A stretch of DNA of 33,453 bases from JACQCV01 sp964634555 (GTDB taxonomy: Bacteria > Patescibacteriota > Minisyncoccia > Phycocordibacterales > UBA12445). Numbering within the stretch: position 1 is the stretch's first letter; the number at the start of each line of letters is the position of its first letter. The DNA is taken from positions 1-33,453 of the forward strand of contig CAZWJJ010000002.1 in the NCBI GenBank assembly GCA_964634555.1, read 5' to 3'. Of this stretch, positions 23,896-32,587 are shown one piece after another. Both the position numbers and the translations under genes were made by a program. Under the pieces are notes generated by a model that searched no databases, had not been told where the DNA came from, and saw only the letters and a program-made list of their open reading frames with translations.

Positions 23896-25740
23896 ATGGA
23901 AAAGCATCCGTTACACCTCAAAAACCCAGAATTGCAGACCTCCCCGGAGGTCAATCGAGCCGTCGAGCGGCAGGAGGATCGCACGGGCGAAAAAGTTCCA
24001 AATGACCCGGCCGAACGCATAGAGGCTTACATGGATCGTCTCGAGAACATCTTTCTCAATCCGGACGAACGTAAGCGCGAGCGTAACCTCGAAATGTTCC
24101 GGAACAAGATATATGATGCGCTTATTATAAAAAAGGAGAATTTTCCGGACAGCTACTTTGAACTCCAAAAACGCATAGCGCGAGAACGCGGACAAGCCGT
24201 CGAGGAAATTCCGGAAAACGTCCGCGAACAGATGATGGATGTCGCCATCGAAGATCAGAAAGCGTCCCTTGACGCATGGATGGATTATCTTACTTCAGAC
24301 GATGCCGTATATCCGGCGTGGTTCAAATATTTCGTTTGGAGAAACGTCACCAAACTTTCCCAATTCGACAAAGAACGCGGCGAATTCAAAAAACGCACCG
24401 ACAGCACGGTCGCTCCGTATCCGGATATATACCGCGAACCGCTGGCGCAGATCGCCGACATTTACGAAAAAGTAAAAGCGGACAATAAGAATCTCAAAGA
24501 GCCCGAAATCAGAGAAGTTTTCTCGAAGAAATTTCCCAATCTGTATGCCGAACTTATTTCAAAATCTCTGGCCGCTTCGATGGAGAACCGCGAAGAAATT
24601 CGCGGCGAATGGATAAAATATGAACAGGGGAGAGACGGCGATGCGGAGAGACTTTTTCAGTCGCTTGAGGGCAAAGGCACCGGTTGGTGCACGGCCGGAT
24701 ATTCGACGGCGCAAACGCAAATAGAGAGCGGTGACTTTTATGTGTATTACACCAATGATTCCAGCGGTGCGCCCACTCAACCGCGCCTTGCCATTCGCAT
24801 GGACGGAAACAGCAGGATCGGTGAAGTGAGGGGCATTTTGCCGCATCAAGGCGTGGAGCCGGTCATGCAGGAAGCTCTTGACAGCAAGCTTTCGGAATTC
24901 GGAGCGGAAGCCGACGCTTATCGCAAGAAAAGCGAAGACATGCGAATGCTCACCGCTCTTGAGAAAAAACGCGAGAGCGACGAAGCCTTCACCAAGGATG
25001 ATCTTATTTTGCTGTACGAAATAAATGGAACTATCGAAGGCTTCGGTTACCAGAAAGACCCGCGTATCGCCGAACTTCGAGAAGGGAGAAATGCCGAGGA
25101 GGACATGCTCGTAATTTTTGAATGCGGGAGAGACGAGATCGCTCACGTCCCAAGCCAAATAAACGAAAACACCAAAGCATACGTCGGTCAGCTCGAACCG
25201 GGCATATTCCAGAGACTGCCGGAGAATCTTGAACATGTGTACACATCATTTCCCGACAAGAAAATTCGCAGGGAGAATGTCGAAATAGGAGGCAAGTCGG
25301 CCGAGCAATTGATATCCGAAATGGAGGCGGCCGGCATCAACATTTCAGACTATGCCCGAAGTATGCTGCTCAACAAAAAGGAATTTATTCCGACGGCCAA
25401 TCCGGAAGACATGACGCTTATTCGTCTTACGGTCGCCGATCTTGGATTCAAAAGCAATGCGACAACTGATCAAATATACGAACGAGCTCAAGCTCTCAGT
25501 TTGGAATTGTGTCCTACCGATACCGGTCCAAACTATCGCTTGAAGTATCGCAACCAACCTTTAAATGAGTGGATTTACATGGGCATGGAGCAAATCACCG
25601 ACTCCGACGGCTACTCGCGCGTGTTCGACCTCGGGCGCGACGGCGACGGTTTGTGGCTGCGCGAGGCTTGGGCGCGTCCCGGCCGCGCGTGGGCTCCGGA
25701 TGACGAGTTCGCGTTCCGTCTCCGCAAGTCTGAATCTTAG
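23896..25740 (+). CDS. Large CPR-type unknown protein with candidate hypervariable C-terminal domain
   Basis: A 614-aa soluble, highly charged protein (Glu/Arg-rich) with no signal peptide or membrane segment. The N-terminal third is helical. A central conserved-looking segment at about residues 260-320 contains GKGTGWCTAG, GDFYVYYTND, RLAIRMDGN and IGEVRGILPHQG. A helical region with DDLILLYEINGTIEGFGY follows. The last 66 residues form a separate module: LNEWIYMGMEQITDSDG, RVFDLGRDGDGLWL, then a Trp/Arg/Gly/Asp-rich stretch ending FAFRLRK. I recall similar large proteins in CPR genomes with tails differing at the residues between LWL and the final FRLRK. That, the GC-rich 3' end, and the lectin-like spacing suggest a retroelement-diversified region; unproven here. 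Codon use is GC-richer than in the mnmA gene that follows. Confidence 0.85.
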   Translation: MEKHPLHLKNPELQTSPEVNRAVERQEDRTGEKVPNDPAERIEAYMDRLENIFLNPDERKRERNLEMFRNKIYDALIIKKENFPDSYFELQKRIARERGQAVEEIPENVREQMMDVAIEDQKASLDAWMDYLTSDDAVYPAWFKYFVWRNVTKLSQFDKERGEFKKRTDSTVAPYPDIYREPLAQIADIYEKVKADNKNLKEPEIREVFSKKFPNLYAELISKSLAASMENREEIRGEWIKYEQGRDGDAERLFQSLEGKGTGWCTAGYSTAQTQIESGDFYVYYTNDSSGAPTQPRLAIRMDGNSRIGEVRGILPHQGVEPVMQEALDSKLSEFGAEADAYRKKSEDMRMLTALEKKRESDEAFTKDDLILLYEINGTIEGFGYQKDPRIAELREGRNAEEDMLVIFECGRDEIAHVPSQINENTKAYVGQLEPGIFQRLPENLEHVYTSFPDKKIRRENVEIGGKSAEQLISEMEAAGINISDYARSMLLNKKEFIPTANPEDMTLIRLTVADLGFKSNATTDQIYERAQALSLELCPTDTGPNYRLKYRNQPLNEWIYMGMEQITDSDGYSRVFDLGRDGDGLWLREAWARPGRAWAPDDEFAFRLRKSES

Positions 25741-25900
25741 ACCTTTTGTTTCTTTATAATTCTTGACCCTTTGGCACTTGGACTCTTTGATCCTTTGCAT
25801 TCGCTTGCGGAGCAAGCTCGCGCCAATTTTTAAGAATTTGCATTAAAACAATCAAGGATGGTACTTTTAATTCCGGGGCCACTTAGGCCCGGTGAACGAA

Positions 25901-27022
25901 ATGAATATGGCAAGAATTTGGAATAAACATAAACAAATAAATACCCCTCTTAAGAGAAAGGTCTTCGTGGGAATGTCTGGTGGTGTGGATTCTTCTGTTT
26001 CGGCGGCTCTATTGAAAAAGGCGGGTTATGATGTTACTGGTGTTTTTATAAAAACATGGTCGCCTGATTGGTTGCCTTGCACATGGAAAGAAGAAAGGCG
26101 CGATGCCATGCGTATAGCGGCAAAACTACAGATCTCGCTTCTAACTCTTGATCTCGAAGAAGAATACAAAAAGGGTGTGGCTGAATACATGATTGAGGGA
26201 TATCGCAAGGGGATAGTCCCGAATCCTGACGTCATGTGCAATAAAATAATAAAATTTGGAGCTTTTTTTGACTTTGCTATGAAGCAGGGTGCTGATATGG
26301 TGGCAACGGGTCATTATGCAAATGTTACTCGAGATAATTCGGATGTCGAAATTTTTAATCTCATTAAATCTAAGGATGTTGAAAAGGATCAAACATATTT
26401 TCTTTGGACTCTCGGTCAAAAACAGCTCTCGCGGACTCTTTTTCCGATTGGCAATCTTTTAAAGTCCGATGTTAGGAAATTAGCTAAAAAATTTGAATTG
26501 CCAAATGCGGAGAAAAAAGACAGCCAGGGATTATGCTTCATGGGCAATATTAATGTTAAAGATTTTTTAAAACATTATATTCAAGAAAAAGAAGGAGATG
26601 TGTTGGATGAACGAGGTGAAGTGATCGGCAAGCATAATGGCGCAACTTTTTTTACCATCGGCGAACGTCATGGTTTTACGATTGATAAAAAAGGTGCGGA
26701 TGATAAGCCGTATTATGTGATCACCAAGGAGATAGATAAGAATATTTTAGTTGTTTCCAATAAACAAAATGATGGAAAAATTATAAAGGATACGGTGGTT
26801 GTAAAAGATGTAAATTGGAATACTGATATTCCGCCTGAGTCAAAGAAAAAATATCAGGCACGGATACGTTATCGCCAGGAACTGCAAAATTGCACCCTTC
26901 ATGAACTCTCTAACGGTAATTATCAAGTTAAATTTGAACAAGGCCAGATAGCACCCTCTAGCGGGCAGTCAGTAGTCTTTTATTTGAAAAATAGTTGCCT
27001 CGGTGGGGGAGTAATCGTATAA
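25901..27022 (+). CDS. mnmA: tRNA 2-thiouridine(34) synthase MnmA
   Basis: Cytosolic ATP-dependent enzyme that thiolates U34 of Lys, Glu and Gln tRNAs. The PP-loop SGGVDSSVSAALL lies near the N-terminus. The two catalytic cysteines are in NPDVMCNKIIKFG and DSQGLCFMGN, and GHYAN and KDQTYFLWTL fit the family. A C-terminal beta-barrel follows with the ARIRYRQ strand. Possible starts are GTG 25892, ATG 25901 and ATG 25907; none has a Shine-Dalgarno site, so ATG 25901 is a guess. A short GC hairpin (CCGGGGCC...GGCCCGG, about 25873-25892) precedes the start. alaS follows after 9 nt, forming a tRNA-function pair. Confidence 0.95.
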   Translation: MNMARIWNKHKQINTPLKRKVFVGMSGGVDSSVSAALLKKAGYDVTGVFIKTWSPDWLPCTWKEERRDAMRIAAKLQISLLTLDLEEEYKKGVAEYMIEGYRKGIVPNPDVMCNKIIKFGAFFDFAMKQGADMVATGHYANVTRDNSDVEIFNLIKSKDVEKDQTYFLWTLGQKQLSRTLFPIGNLLKSDVRKLAKKFELPNAEKKDSQGLCFMGNINVKDFLKHYIQEKEGDVLDERGEVIGKHNGATFFTIGERHGFTIDKKGADDKPYYVITKEIDKNILVVSNKQNDGKIIKDTVVVKDVNWNTDIPPESKKKYQARIRYRQELQNCTLHELSNGNYQVKFEQGQIAPSSGQSVVFYLKNSCLGGGVIV

Positions 27023-27031
27023 TAAAAAACT

Positions 27032-28807
27032 ATGACATCAAAAGAGATTAGGCAACGATTTCTGGATTTTTTCAAGAAGAGAGGGCATACAATTCTACCC
27101 TCGGCCTCGTTAGTGCCGGAGAATGATCCATCTGTGCTTTTTACGACCGCTGGCATGCAGCCGTTAGTACCATATCTGCTCGGCGCTAAACATCCTGCCG
27201 GAACCAAGCTTGCCGATAGTCAAAAATGCGTTCGAACCCAAGACATAGATGAAGTTGGCGATAATACCCACGACACTTTTTTTGAAATGCTCGGTAATTG
27301 GTCGCTCGGAGATTATTTTAAAAAAGAGGCTATTCAATGGAGCTATGAATTTATAACGTCAAAAGAAGAGGGGCTTGGATTAGATCCGACAAGGCTTTAT
27401 GTTACGGTTTTTGAGGGGGATGAAAATGCACCTCGCGATGATGAATCATGCGAAATCTGGAAATCTCTCGGTGTTCCGGAACATCGAATCTATTTTCTTG
27501 GAGCAAACAAAAACTGGTGGAGTGCTGGCGATAATGGCCCATGCGGACCGGACACTGAGATGTTTTATGATGTGACCGAAGAGGGTCTTGGTGATATGAC
27601 AAAAGAGCAATATCTTGCAGCGGATGATAAACAGCAAGTGGTTGAATTCTGGAATGACGTATTTATGGAGTTTGAGAAGAAAGACGGCGGAGTTACAGGC
27701 AAACTTAAAAATAGAAATGTTGATACTGGGGCGGGATTAGAAAGAGTTACCATGCTGATGCAAAAGAAGAATAATATTTTTGAGACCGATCTTTTTTTGC
27801 CGTTAATGAACAAGATCGATGAATTTTCTAATGTTAATGATATTAAGGCAAGACGCATTGTCGCCGATCACATTCGTACGGCGGTTTTTATGATTGGCGA
27901 TGGGGTAATTCCGTCGAATACAGATCGTGGATATATTTTGCGAAGACTTTTGCGCCGAGCTGTCAGATATGCCGATAAGTTACAAATGAAGCCAGGTTCG
28001 CTTTTCTGGCTAGCTGGAACTGTGCCGTCAATATATGGCGATATCTATCCAAATATCACCGATACCATTGAAAATATCCAGAAAGCTATTGATGCAGAGG
28101 AACATAAATTTCGCGAAACTTTGGAGAAGGGCATGGTTGAATTTGAAAAACTCTTTTCAAAAAACAGGTCTATTGACTCTGTCGAAGCCTTTAGTCTGTT
28201 CACAACCTTTGGATTTCCTGTTGAGTTGACCAAAGAACTTGTACATGAAAGGGGCGGTAAGATAGACCTGTCCGACTTCAACAAGATGATGAAGGCTCAT
28301 CAGGACATTTCGCGCTCCGGTTCAGAAAAAAAATTCAAAGGCGGGCTTGCCGATCATAGCAGAGAAACAGTTCGACTTCACACTGCTCATCATCTATTGC
28401 TGGCGGCTCTGCAAACTATTTTAGGCTCAACTGTTCATCAGCGCGGCTCAAATATCACATCTGAACGTCTGCGAATCGATTTTTCTTTTGAACGCAAAAT
28501 GACCGATGATGAAAAAAAGAAGGTTGAAGATCTGGTAAATGGTTGGATAGTTGAGAAAATTCCGGTTATTCGACGTGATATGCCTAAGACCGAGGCCGAA
28601 GCGCTTGGTGCCGAGCACGAGTTCGGTGCAACTTACGGAGATATTGTTTCGGTTTATTTTGTCGAAAGACCAGATGGTGCCAGAGTTTCTAAAGAGTTCT
28701 GCGGTGGTCCCCACGTTGCCAACACAGGTGAATTGAGCCATTTTAAAATTTTAAAAGAAGAAGCGGTGGCTGCTGGCATAAGAAGAATTAAAGCTGTTCT
28801 CGAGTAG
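27032..28807 (+). CDS. alaS: Alanyl-tRNA synthetase, compact form
   Basis: Class II synthetase charging tRNA-Ala, 591 aa against about 870 in typical bacteria. The catalytic core has FTTAGMQPLVPYLLG, DTFFEMLGNWSLGDYF and ADHIRTAVFMIGDG, then RGYILRRLLRRAVRYA. After a short insert the sequence jumps to the editing domain (HTAHHLLLAALQ, then CGGPHVANTGEL and GIRRIKAVLE), with zinc-binding His and Cys kept; CGGTH is CGGPH here. The beta-barrel segment before the editing domain (usual TPFYAESGGQ) and the C-terminal C-Ala domain are missing. Similar compact forms seem usual in CPR bacteria. It is co-transcribed with mnmA. Confidence 0.95.
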   Translation: MTSKEIRQRFLDFFKKRGHTILPSASLVPENDPSVLFTTAGMQPLVPYLLGAKHPAGTKLADSQKCVRTQDIDEVGDNTHDTFFEMLGNWSLGDYFKKEAIQWSYEFITSKEEGLGLDPTRLYVTVFEGDENAPRDDESCEIWKSLGVPEHRIYFLGANKNWWSAGDNGPCGPDTEMFYDVTEEGLGDMTKEQYLAADDKQQVVEFWNDVFMEFEKKDGGVTGKLKNRNVDTGAGLERVTMLMQKKNNIFETDLFLPLMNKIDEFSNVNDIKARRIVADHIRTAVFMIGDGVIPSNTDRGYILRRLLRRAVRYADKLQMKPGSLFWLAGTVPSIYGDIYPNITDTIENIQKAIDAEEHKFRETLEKGMVEFEKLFSKNRSIDSVEAFSLFTTFGFPVELTKELVHERGGKIDLSDFNKMMKAHQDISRSGSEKKFKGGLADHSRETVRLHTAHHLLLAALQTILGSTVHQRGSNITSERLRIDFSFERKMTDDEKKKVEDLVNGWIVEKIPVIRRDMPKTEAEALGAEHEFGATYGDIVSVYFVERPDGARVSKEFCGGPHVANTGELSHFKILKEEAVAAGIRRIKAVLE

Positions 28808-28842
28808 GTGGCTATCCACAGACCAATCAGACAGAAAAGGTA

Positions 28843-28848
28843 TATAAT
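28843..28848 (+). promoter_or_regulatory. -10 box of the 28855 gene, leaderless
   Basis: A perfect TATAAT ends exactly 6 nt before ATG 28855. No clear -35 or Shine-Dalgarno site is seen. It separates this unit from mnmA-alaS. Confidence 0.6.
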
Positions 28849-28854
28849 TGTCTT

Positions 28855-29991
28855 ATGAATGCGGCTATTATTGATATTGGTAGCGGTAGTGTTGCTTTAG
28901 CCTTGGTTGAGCTGGAAAAAAATAAAGCTCCTAAAATAAAATTTTCTCGCCGGTATGATTTCCGAATGGATTCGGACCTCAATCTAGACAGAATTGTAAG
29001 CCAAACATTGACCGGCTTAACTGGTTTGATATTAGAACTACAAAATTCCGGCTTTAATCCTCCTGAAAAGATCTTCTGTTTTCTTTCTTCTCATCTCATA
29101 GCTTCACAAACTCGGATAATCAAAGCCAATTTTAATCAGCCTAGGAAGATAGATCAATTAATGATCGATGAGCTTATAAAAGGGGACCTCGATAAATTCA
29201 AAATCGATAATGGCGGTACGCTTGGAGATAAAAATACGATCATTATAGAAAAAAAGATCATGCGAGTGAGGTTGAATGGCTACGAAGTTTCGAAATTTAA
29301 AAACAAAAACGCTACTGCTATCGAAATATCAATGTTATTAACTCTAACCTCAGTTAAAATTTTTGATCAAATTAAAGAGCTTATCATTGGAGCATTTCAT
29401 AATAAAGAATTGGAAGCGCATTCTTTTTCTTTGGCATTATTTACCGTTATAAGAGATTTATGGGAGGCGGACAGGGATTTTATATTTATGGATATAGGTT
29501 CGGAAATTACAGATATTTGCCTAACAAGGGGCGCGGCGCTCGAGAGTTCCACTTCATTTCCAGTCGGTAAAAATAGTTTAATTCGCTCGATGATCGATCA
29601 AACAAATACCAATCAAAAAGTCGTCGAATCAATGCTTAATAACTACGCCGCCGACCCGCTCGATAGCCGAATTAGAAGATATGTTAAGGATAATTTGAAT
29701 CAGGCTGGTAGGCGCTGGATGGATCTCATCTATTCAGCCATGTCCAAGCTGGATGGGCAAAGTAAATTACCTGCAGATCTTATCTTATTGGCCGACAGAG
29801 ATTCTTCGGCGATTTTTGAGGAATTAATCGGCCAGATCAAGTTATCGAATCTGACAATTTTAAATAAAGAACCGAATTTGAAAAAACTTTCTGGCGATGA
29901 GTTGAGAAAATTTTGTGAGAATAAAAGCGGTGCAAGCGATGATATCTTTCTTTCTATCTTATCAATATACGTTAGTAAGTTATTAAATTAA
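28855..29991 (+). CDS. FtsA/PilM-like actin-fold ATPase
   Basis: A 378-aa cytosolic protein with ASKHA (actin-like) signatures. The phosphate-1 loop IDIGSGSVALALVEL lies at residues 6-20 and the phosphate-2 loop FMDIGSEITDICLTRG at about 215-230. The call as FtsA/PilM-like rests on these loops and on size; the remainder is divergent. It is immediately followed, with 4 nt between, by a membrane-anchored baseplate-J-like protein, so the pair probably works as a membrane-surface complex, with the ATPase at the cytosolic face. In pilus systems PilM plays that role with PilN, but no other pilus genes are in view. Confidence 0.7.
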   Translation: MNAAIIDIGSGSVALALVELEKNKAPKIKFSRRYDFRMDSDLNLDRIVSQTLTGLTGLILELQNSGFNPPEKIFCFLSSHLIASQTRIIKANFNQPRKIDQLMIDELIKGDLDKFKIDNGGTLGDKNTIIIEKKIMRVRLNGYEVSKFKNKNATAIEISMLLTLTSVKIFDQIKELIIGAFHNKELEAHSFSLALFTVIRDLWEADRDFIFMDIGSEITDICLTRGAALESSTSFPVGKNSLIRSMIDQTNTNQKVVESMLNNYAADPLDSRIRRYVKDNLNQAGRRWMDLIYSAMSKLDGQSKLPADLILLADRDSSAIFEELIGQIKLSNLTILNKEPNLKKLSGDELRKFCENKSGASDDIFLSILSIYVSKLLN

Positions 29992-29995
29992 TAAT

Positions 29996-31261
29996 ATGAG
30001 CAAAAAATTCATACAGGATGTAGTTTCTCGAAATAACTCACATGATGATGGGAATGAACGTCAGGATTTCGAGGTTCATCACCATCATAGGCACAAAAGA
30101 AAAGGCATCATGACTGCTTTTTATGTTCTAATTAGTTCCATATTTGTAATTGGGATCTTTGTAGCCATTTCATCTACCTACTCCAATGTTGTCGTTAAGG
30201 TTACGACAACAAAAAAAGATGTTTCGGTAAATGATTCAGTAATATTAACAAAAGACGGCTTAAATGGGGCGCTAAAATACGATATTATGGCACTGGATGC
30301 TACTGAATCGGGGTCGTTACCCGTAAGTGGAACTAAAAACGTACAAACAACAGCGGTCGGAAGTGTAACGATTTACAATTCATACAGTAAATCAACTCAG
30401 ACTTTAGTTTCAGGGACCAGACTTCAAACAAAAGATGGCTTGATCTATAAAATAGAAAAAACAGTCAATGTGCCGGGAATTTACATGACTGGAGATAAAA
30501 CTTTCCCCGGATCAATTGATGTTTCAGTTAGGGCAAGCCAACCAGGACAAAAATATAACATCCCTCCTTCTGATTTTACGATCCCCGGTTTTTCCAATAG
30601 TCCCAAATTCCTCAAGATCACCGCCCACTCTAAGAATAATATTTCCGGTGGATTTATAGGTGAGGTTAAAACAGCAACCCAGGCCAGCATCGACGAAATG
30701 CGTTCTCGGCTTCAAGACACCATAAAACAAAAATTAACCCAGAAAGCCTTGCTTCAGGCACCCAAGGATATGATAGTTTTTAATGATGCTATGACTATAA
30801 ATTTTACTGATAATGCGATCAACAATTCAATCCAAGTTGATACTGACAGCAAGGGTACCAACCTTACTGTAAAAGGCACACTTAATGCAATATTAATAAG
30901 TATCAACGATCTTAAAAAACTTATTATAAAAAACGACATAGGCAGTGCTGGTAAAGATGCAAATATTGTTCTAAGCGGTATGAATGACCTTAATTTTAAA
31001 ATAGCTAATAAGGATAAATTAAATCTATCTTTAGCGCCATCAATATCGGCAACCATTCAAGGGAATTTAACAGCTGTTTGGGATTTTGATACAGATGCTT
31101 TGAAGGCCAAGCTGATCGGTATTAAAAAATCCAACTACCAGGAGATGTTTAAAGAGTTTAATGTGATTGAGAAGGCAGAGGCAATCTTTACGCCTTCTTG
31201 GGCATTTTCATTCCCCAACGACCCTTCGAGAATAGAAATCGATAAGAATTTTATCAATTAA
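29996..31261 (+). CDS. Single-pass surface protein with baseplate-J-like domain
   Basis: A 421-aa protein with a cytosolic N-terminus carrying a His/Arg/Lys-rich cluster (EVHHHHRHKRKG, about residues 26-37) and one transmembrane helix at about residues 39-60. The rest is a large extracytoplasmic part. The latter contains GSVTIYNSYSKSTQTLVSG, TRLQTKDGLIYK, DVSVRASQPGQKYNIPPS and FTIPGFSN, which match the baseplate-J-like domain common in CPR surface proteins. It is translated with the upstream actin-fold ATPase. The His-rich patch next to the membrane is unusual. Attachment or pilus-associated function is inferred from context only. Confidence 0.72.
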   Translation: MSKKFIQDVVSRNNSHDDGNERQDFEVHHHHRHKRKGIMTAFYVLISSIFVIGIFVAISSTYSNVVVKVTTTKKDVSVNDSVILTKDGLNGALKYDIMALDATESGSLPVSGTKNVQTTAVGSVTIYNSYSKSTQTLVSGTRLQTKDGLIYKIEKTVNVPGIYMTGDKTFPGSIDVSVRASQPGQKYNIPPSDFTIPGFSNSPKFLKITAHSKNNISGGFIGEVKTATQASIDEMRSRLQDTIKQKLTQKALLQAPKDMIVFNDAMTINFTDNAINNSIQVDTDSKGTNLTVKGTLNAILISINDLKKLIIKNDIGSAGKDANIVLSGMNDLNFKIANKDKLNLSLAPSISATIQGNLTAVWDFDTDALKAKLIGIKKSNYQEMFKEFNVIEKAEAIFTPSWAFSFPNDPSRIEIDKNFIN

Positions 31262-31282
31262 TAAAGATAATGGATGAATAGC

Positions 31283-31312
31283 TTGACTTCAAATAGATTA
31301 TTCTGCTATTAT
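31283..31312 (+). promoter_or_regulatory. infA operon promoter
   Basis: TTGACT (31283-31288), an 18-nt spacer and extended TGC-TATTAT (-10 at 31307-31312). It predicts a leader of about 10 nt before ATG 31330 and drives the infA-rpmJ-rpsM-rpsK-rpsD cluster. Confidence 0.7.
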
Positions 31313-31329
31313 GTCCGAGCAATTTGAAT

Positions 31330-31557
31330 ATGGAAAAAATCCTTGAAAAAGGCCACATGGACCAGGAAGTAGACGGTGTTGTGGTTGAAGCCTTACCCAA
31401 TATGATGTTCCGAGTTGATATCGGCGATGGCAAAATACTTTTGGCTTATCTTGCCGGTAAGATGAGAATGAATAGGATTAAAGTACTGATTGGGGATCGA
31501 GTTAGAATTAAGCTCGACATCTACGGTGAAAGAGGCAGGGTTATAAGAAGATATTAA
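31330..31557 (+). CDS. infA: Translation initiation factor IF-1
   Basis: A 75-aa OB-fold protein that binds the A site of the 30S subunit during initiation. VVVEALPNMMFRVDIGDG and HLAGKMR-like YLAGKMRMN followed by VLIGDRVRIKLDIYGERGRVIRRY are family landmarks. ATG 31330 is preferred over TTG 31324. It opens the ribosomal protein and rpoA cluster in the usual bacterial order. Confidence 0.96.
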   Translation: MEKILEKGHMDQEVDGVVVEALPNMMFRVDIGDGKILLAYLAGKMRMNRIKVLIGDRVRIKLDIYGERGRVIRRY

Positions 31558-31579
31558 TAGAAGATTTAGTTAATAAGGA

Positions 31580-31693
31580 ATGAAAGTACGATCAGCATTA
31601 AAGAAATTATGCGCAAAATGCAAGATGGTCCGGAGGAAAGGCTGTCTATTCGTAGTGTGTTCAAACCCAAAACATAAACAGCGACAGGGATAA
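31580..31693 (+). CDS. rpmJ: Large ribosomal subunit protein bL36
   Basis: A 37-aa zinc-binding ribosomal protein: MKVRSALKKLCAKCKMVRRK, then Cys-Leu-Phe, a further Cys, and NPKHKQRQG at the end. The Cys-X2-Cys...Cys...His pattern is complete. It lies between infA and rpsM as in most bacteria. AAGGA directly abuts the ATG. Confidence 0.96.
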   Translation: MKVRSALKKLCAKCKMVRRKGCLFVVCSNPKHKQRQG

Positions 31694-31723
31694 TATTAAG
31701 TAATTTATTAAAAAGAAAAAGAA

Positions 31724-32104
31724 ATGAGGATCTCAGGCATAACAATCCCAGATAATAAAAGGCTCGAAATCGCCCTAACGGCTGTCTATGGAGTCGGCAG
31801 AAGCTTGGCTCAAAAAATGCTAGACGAACAATCTATTCCTTATAGCACTAAGGCATCAGAACTATCAGCTGATCAGGAAAATAATCTAAGAAAGAGAGTA
31901 GAATCTGAAAAGATTGAGGGAGACCTAAAACGTATCGTTGCCGGCAATATCAAGCGCCTCAAGGACATTAAGGCATACAGGGGATTAAGGCATGCTAAAA
32001 ATTTACCTTCTCGCGGTCAAAGAACTAAAACTAATTCACGAACTAGGAGAGGAAACGTCCGAAAGACAATGGGTTCGGGAAGAAAGAAGGTTGAAAAGAA
32101 GTAA
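31724..32104 (+). CDS. rpsM: Small ribosomal subunit protein uS13
   Basis: Ribosomal head protein of 126 aa. It begins MRISGITIPDNKRLEIALTA, then YGVGRSLAQKML (helix-two-turn-helix). The basic C-terminal tail GLRHAKNLPSRGQRTKTNSR and TRRGNVRKTMGSGRKK contacts rRNA and the tRNA site. Normal length, in conserved order with rpmJ and rpsK. Confidence 0.97.
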   Translation: MRISGITIPDNKRLEIALTAVYGVGRSLAQKMLDEQSIPYSTKASELSADQENNLRKRVESEKIEGDLKRIVAGNIKRLKDIKAYRGLRHAKNLPSRGQRTKTNSRTRRGNVRKTMGSGRKKVEKK

Positions 32105-32128
32105 AACTAATATAAAAACACAGCAATT

Positions 32129-32560
32129 ATGCCAAAGAAAAAAGATACTGAACCAAAAGATGTTAATGCGGAAACTGCCGAGCAGAAGCCGGTTGTTAAA
32201 AACGCCAAGCAGAGATTTTCATCCGGAACTCTTTATGTTCAGGCTACTTACAACAACACAAAACTTCTTTTGACTGATAATGACGGTAATGCCATAGCGT
32301 CTTCTTCTAGCGGTGCCCTGGGATTCAGCGGTGCCAAGAAGGGTACGCCATTTGCGGCCGCAAAAGTTGGAGAATTGATCGGAGATAAGGCTATCGCTAT
32401 CGGCATAAAAGACGCCAATGTTGTGGTTAAAGGTGTCGGTGCGGGACGAGAATCAGCCATAAGAGCTTTTTCATCAAAAGGTATAAATATTTCCGCGATT
32501 CGAGACGAGACCCCAATTCCGCATAATGGCCCAAAGCCTAAGAAGCCAAGACGAGTATAA
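32129..32560 (+). CDS. rpsK: Small ribosomal subunit protein uS11
   Basis: Ribosomal platform protein of 143 aa. A lineage-specific Lys/Glu-rich extension of about 28 residues precedes the core, which has LYVQATYNNTKLLLTD, SGALGFSGAKKGTPFAA, VKGVGAGRESAIRA and the invariant end DETPIPHNGPKPKKPRRV. Normal position after rpsM. Confidence 0.97.
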   Translation: MPKKKDTEPKDVNAETAEQKPVVKNAKQRFSSGTLYVQATYNNTKLLLTDNDGNAIASSSSGALGFSGAKKGTPFAAAKVGELIGDKAIAIGIKDANVVVKGVGAGRESAIRAFSSKGINISAIRDETPIPHNGPKPKKPRRV

Positions 32561-32587
32561 TTCCGGATAATTTAATAATCAGAAACA

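Noticed and set aside
24559..25236. 225-codon minus-strand frame inside the 614-aa gene
   Set aside because: It is the mirror of the GC-rich plus-strand gene, has no ribosome site or motif, and the plus frame is longer and has domain structure.
25741..25900. Small RNA or terminator between the 614-aa gene and mnmA
   Set aside because: Short hairpins (GCTTGC-GGA-GCAAGC; CCGGGGCC-GGCCCGG) exist, but none has a T-tract directly after it and no known RNA family is recognisable.
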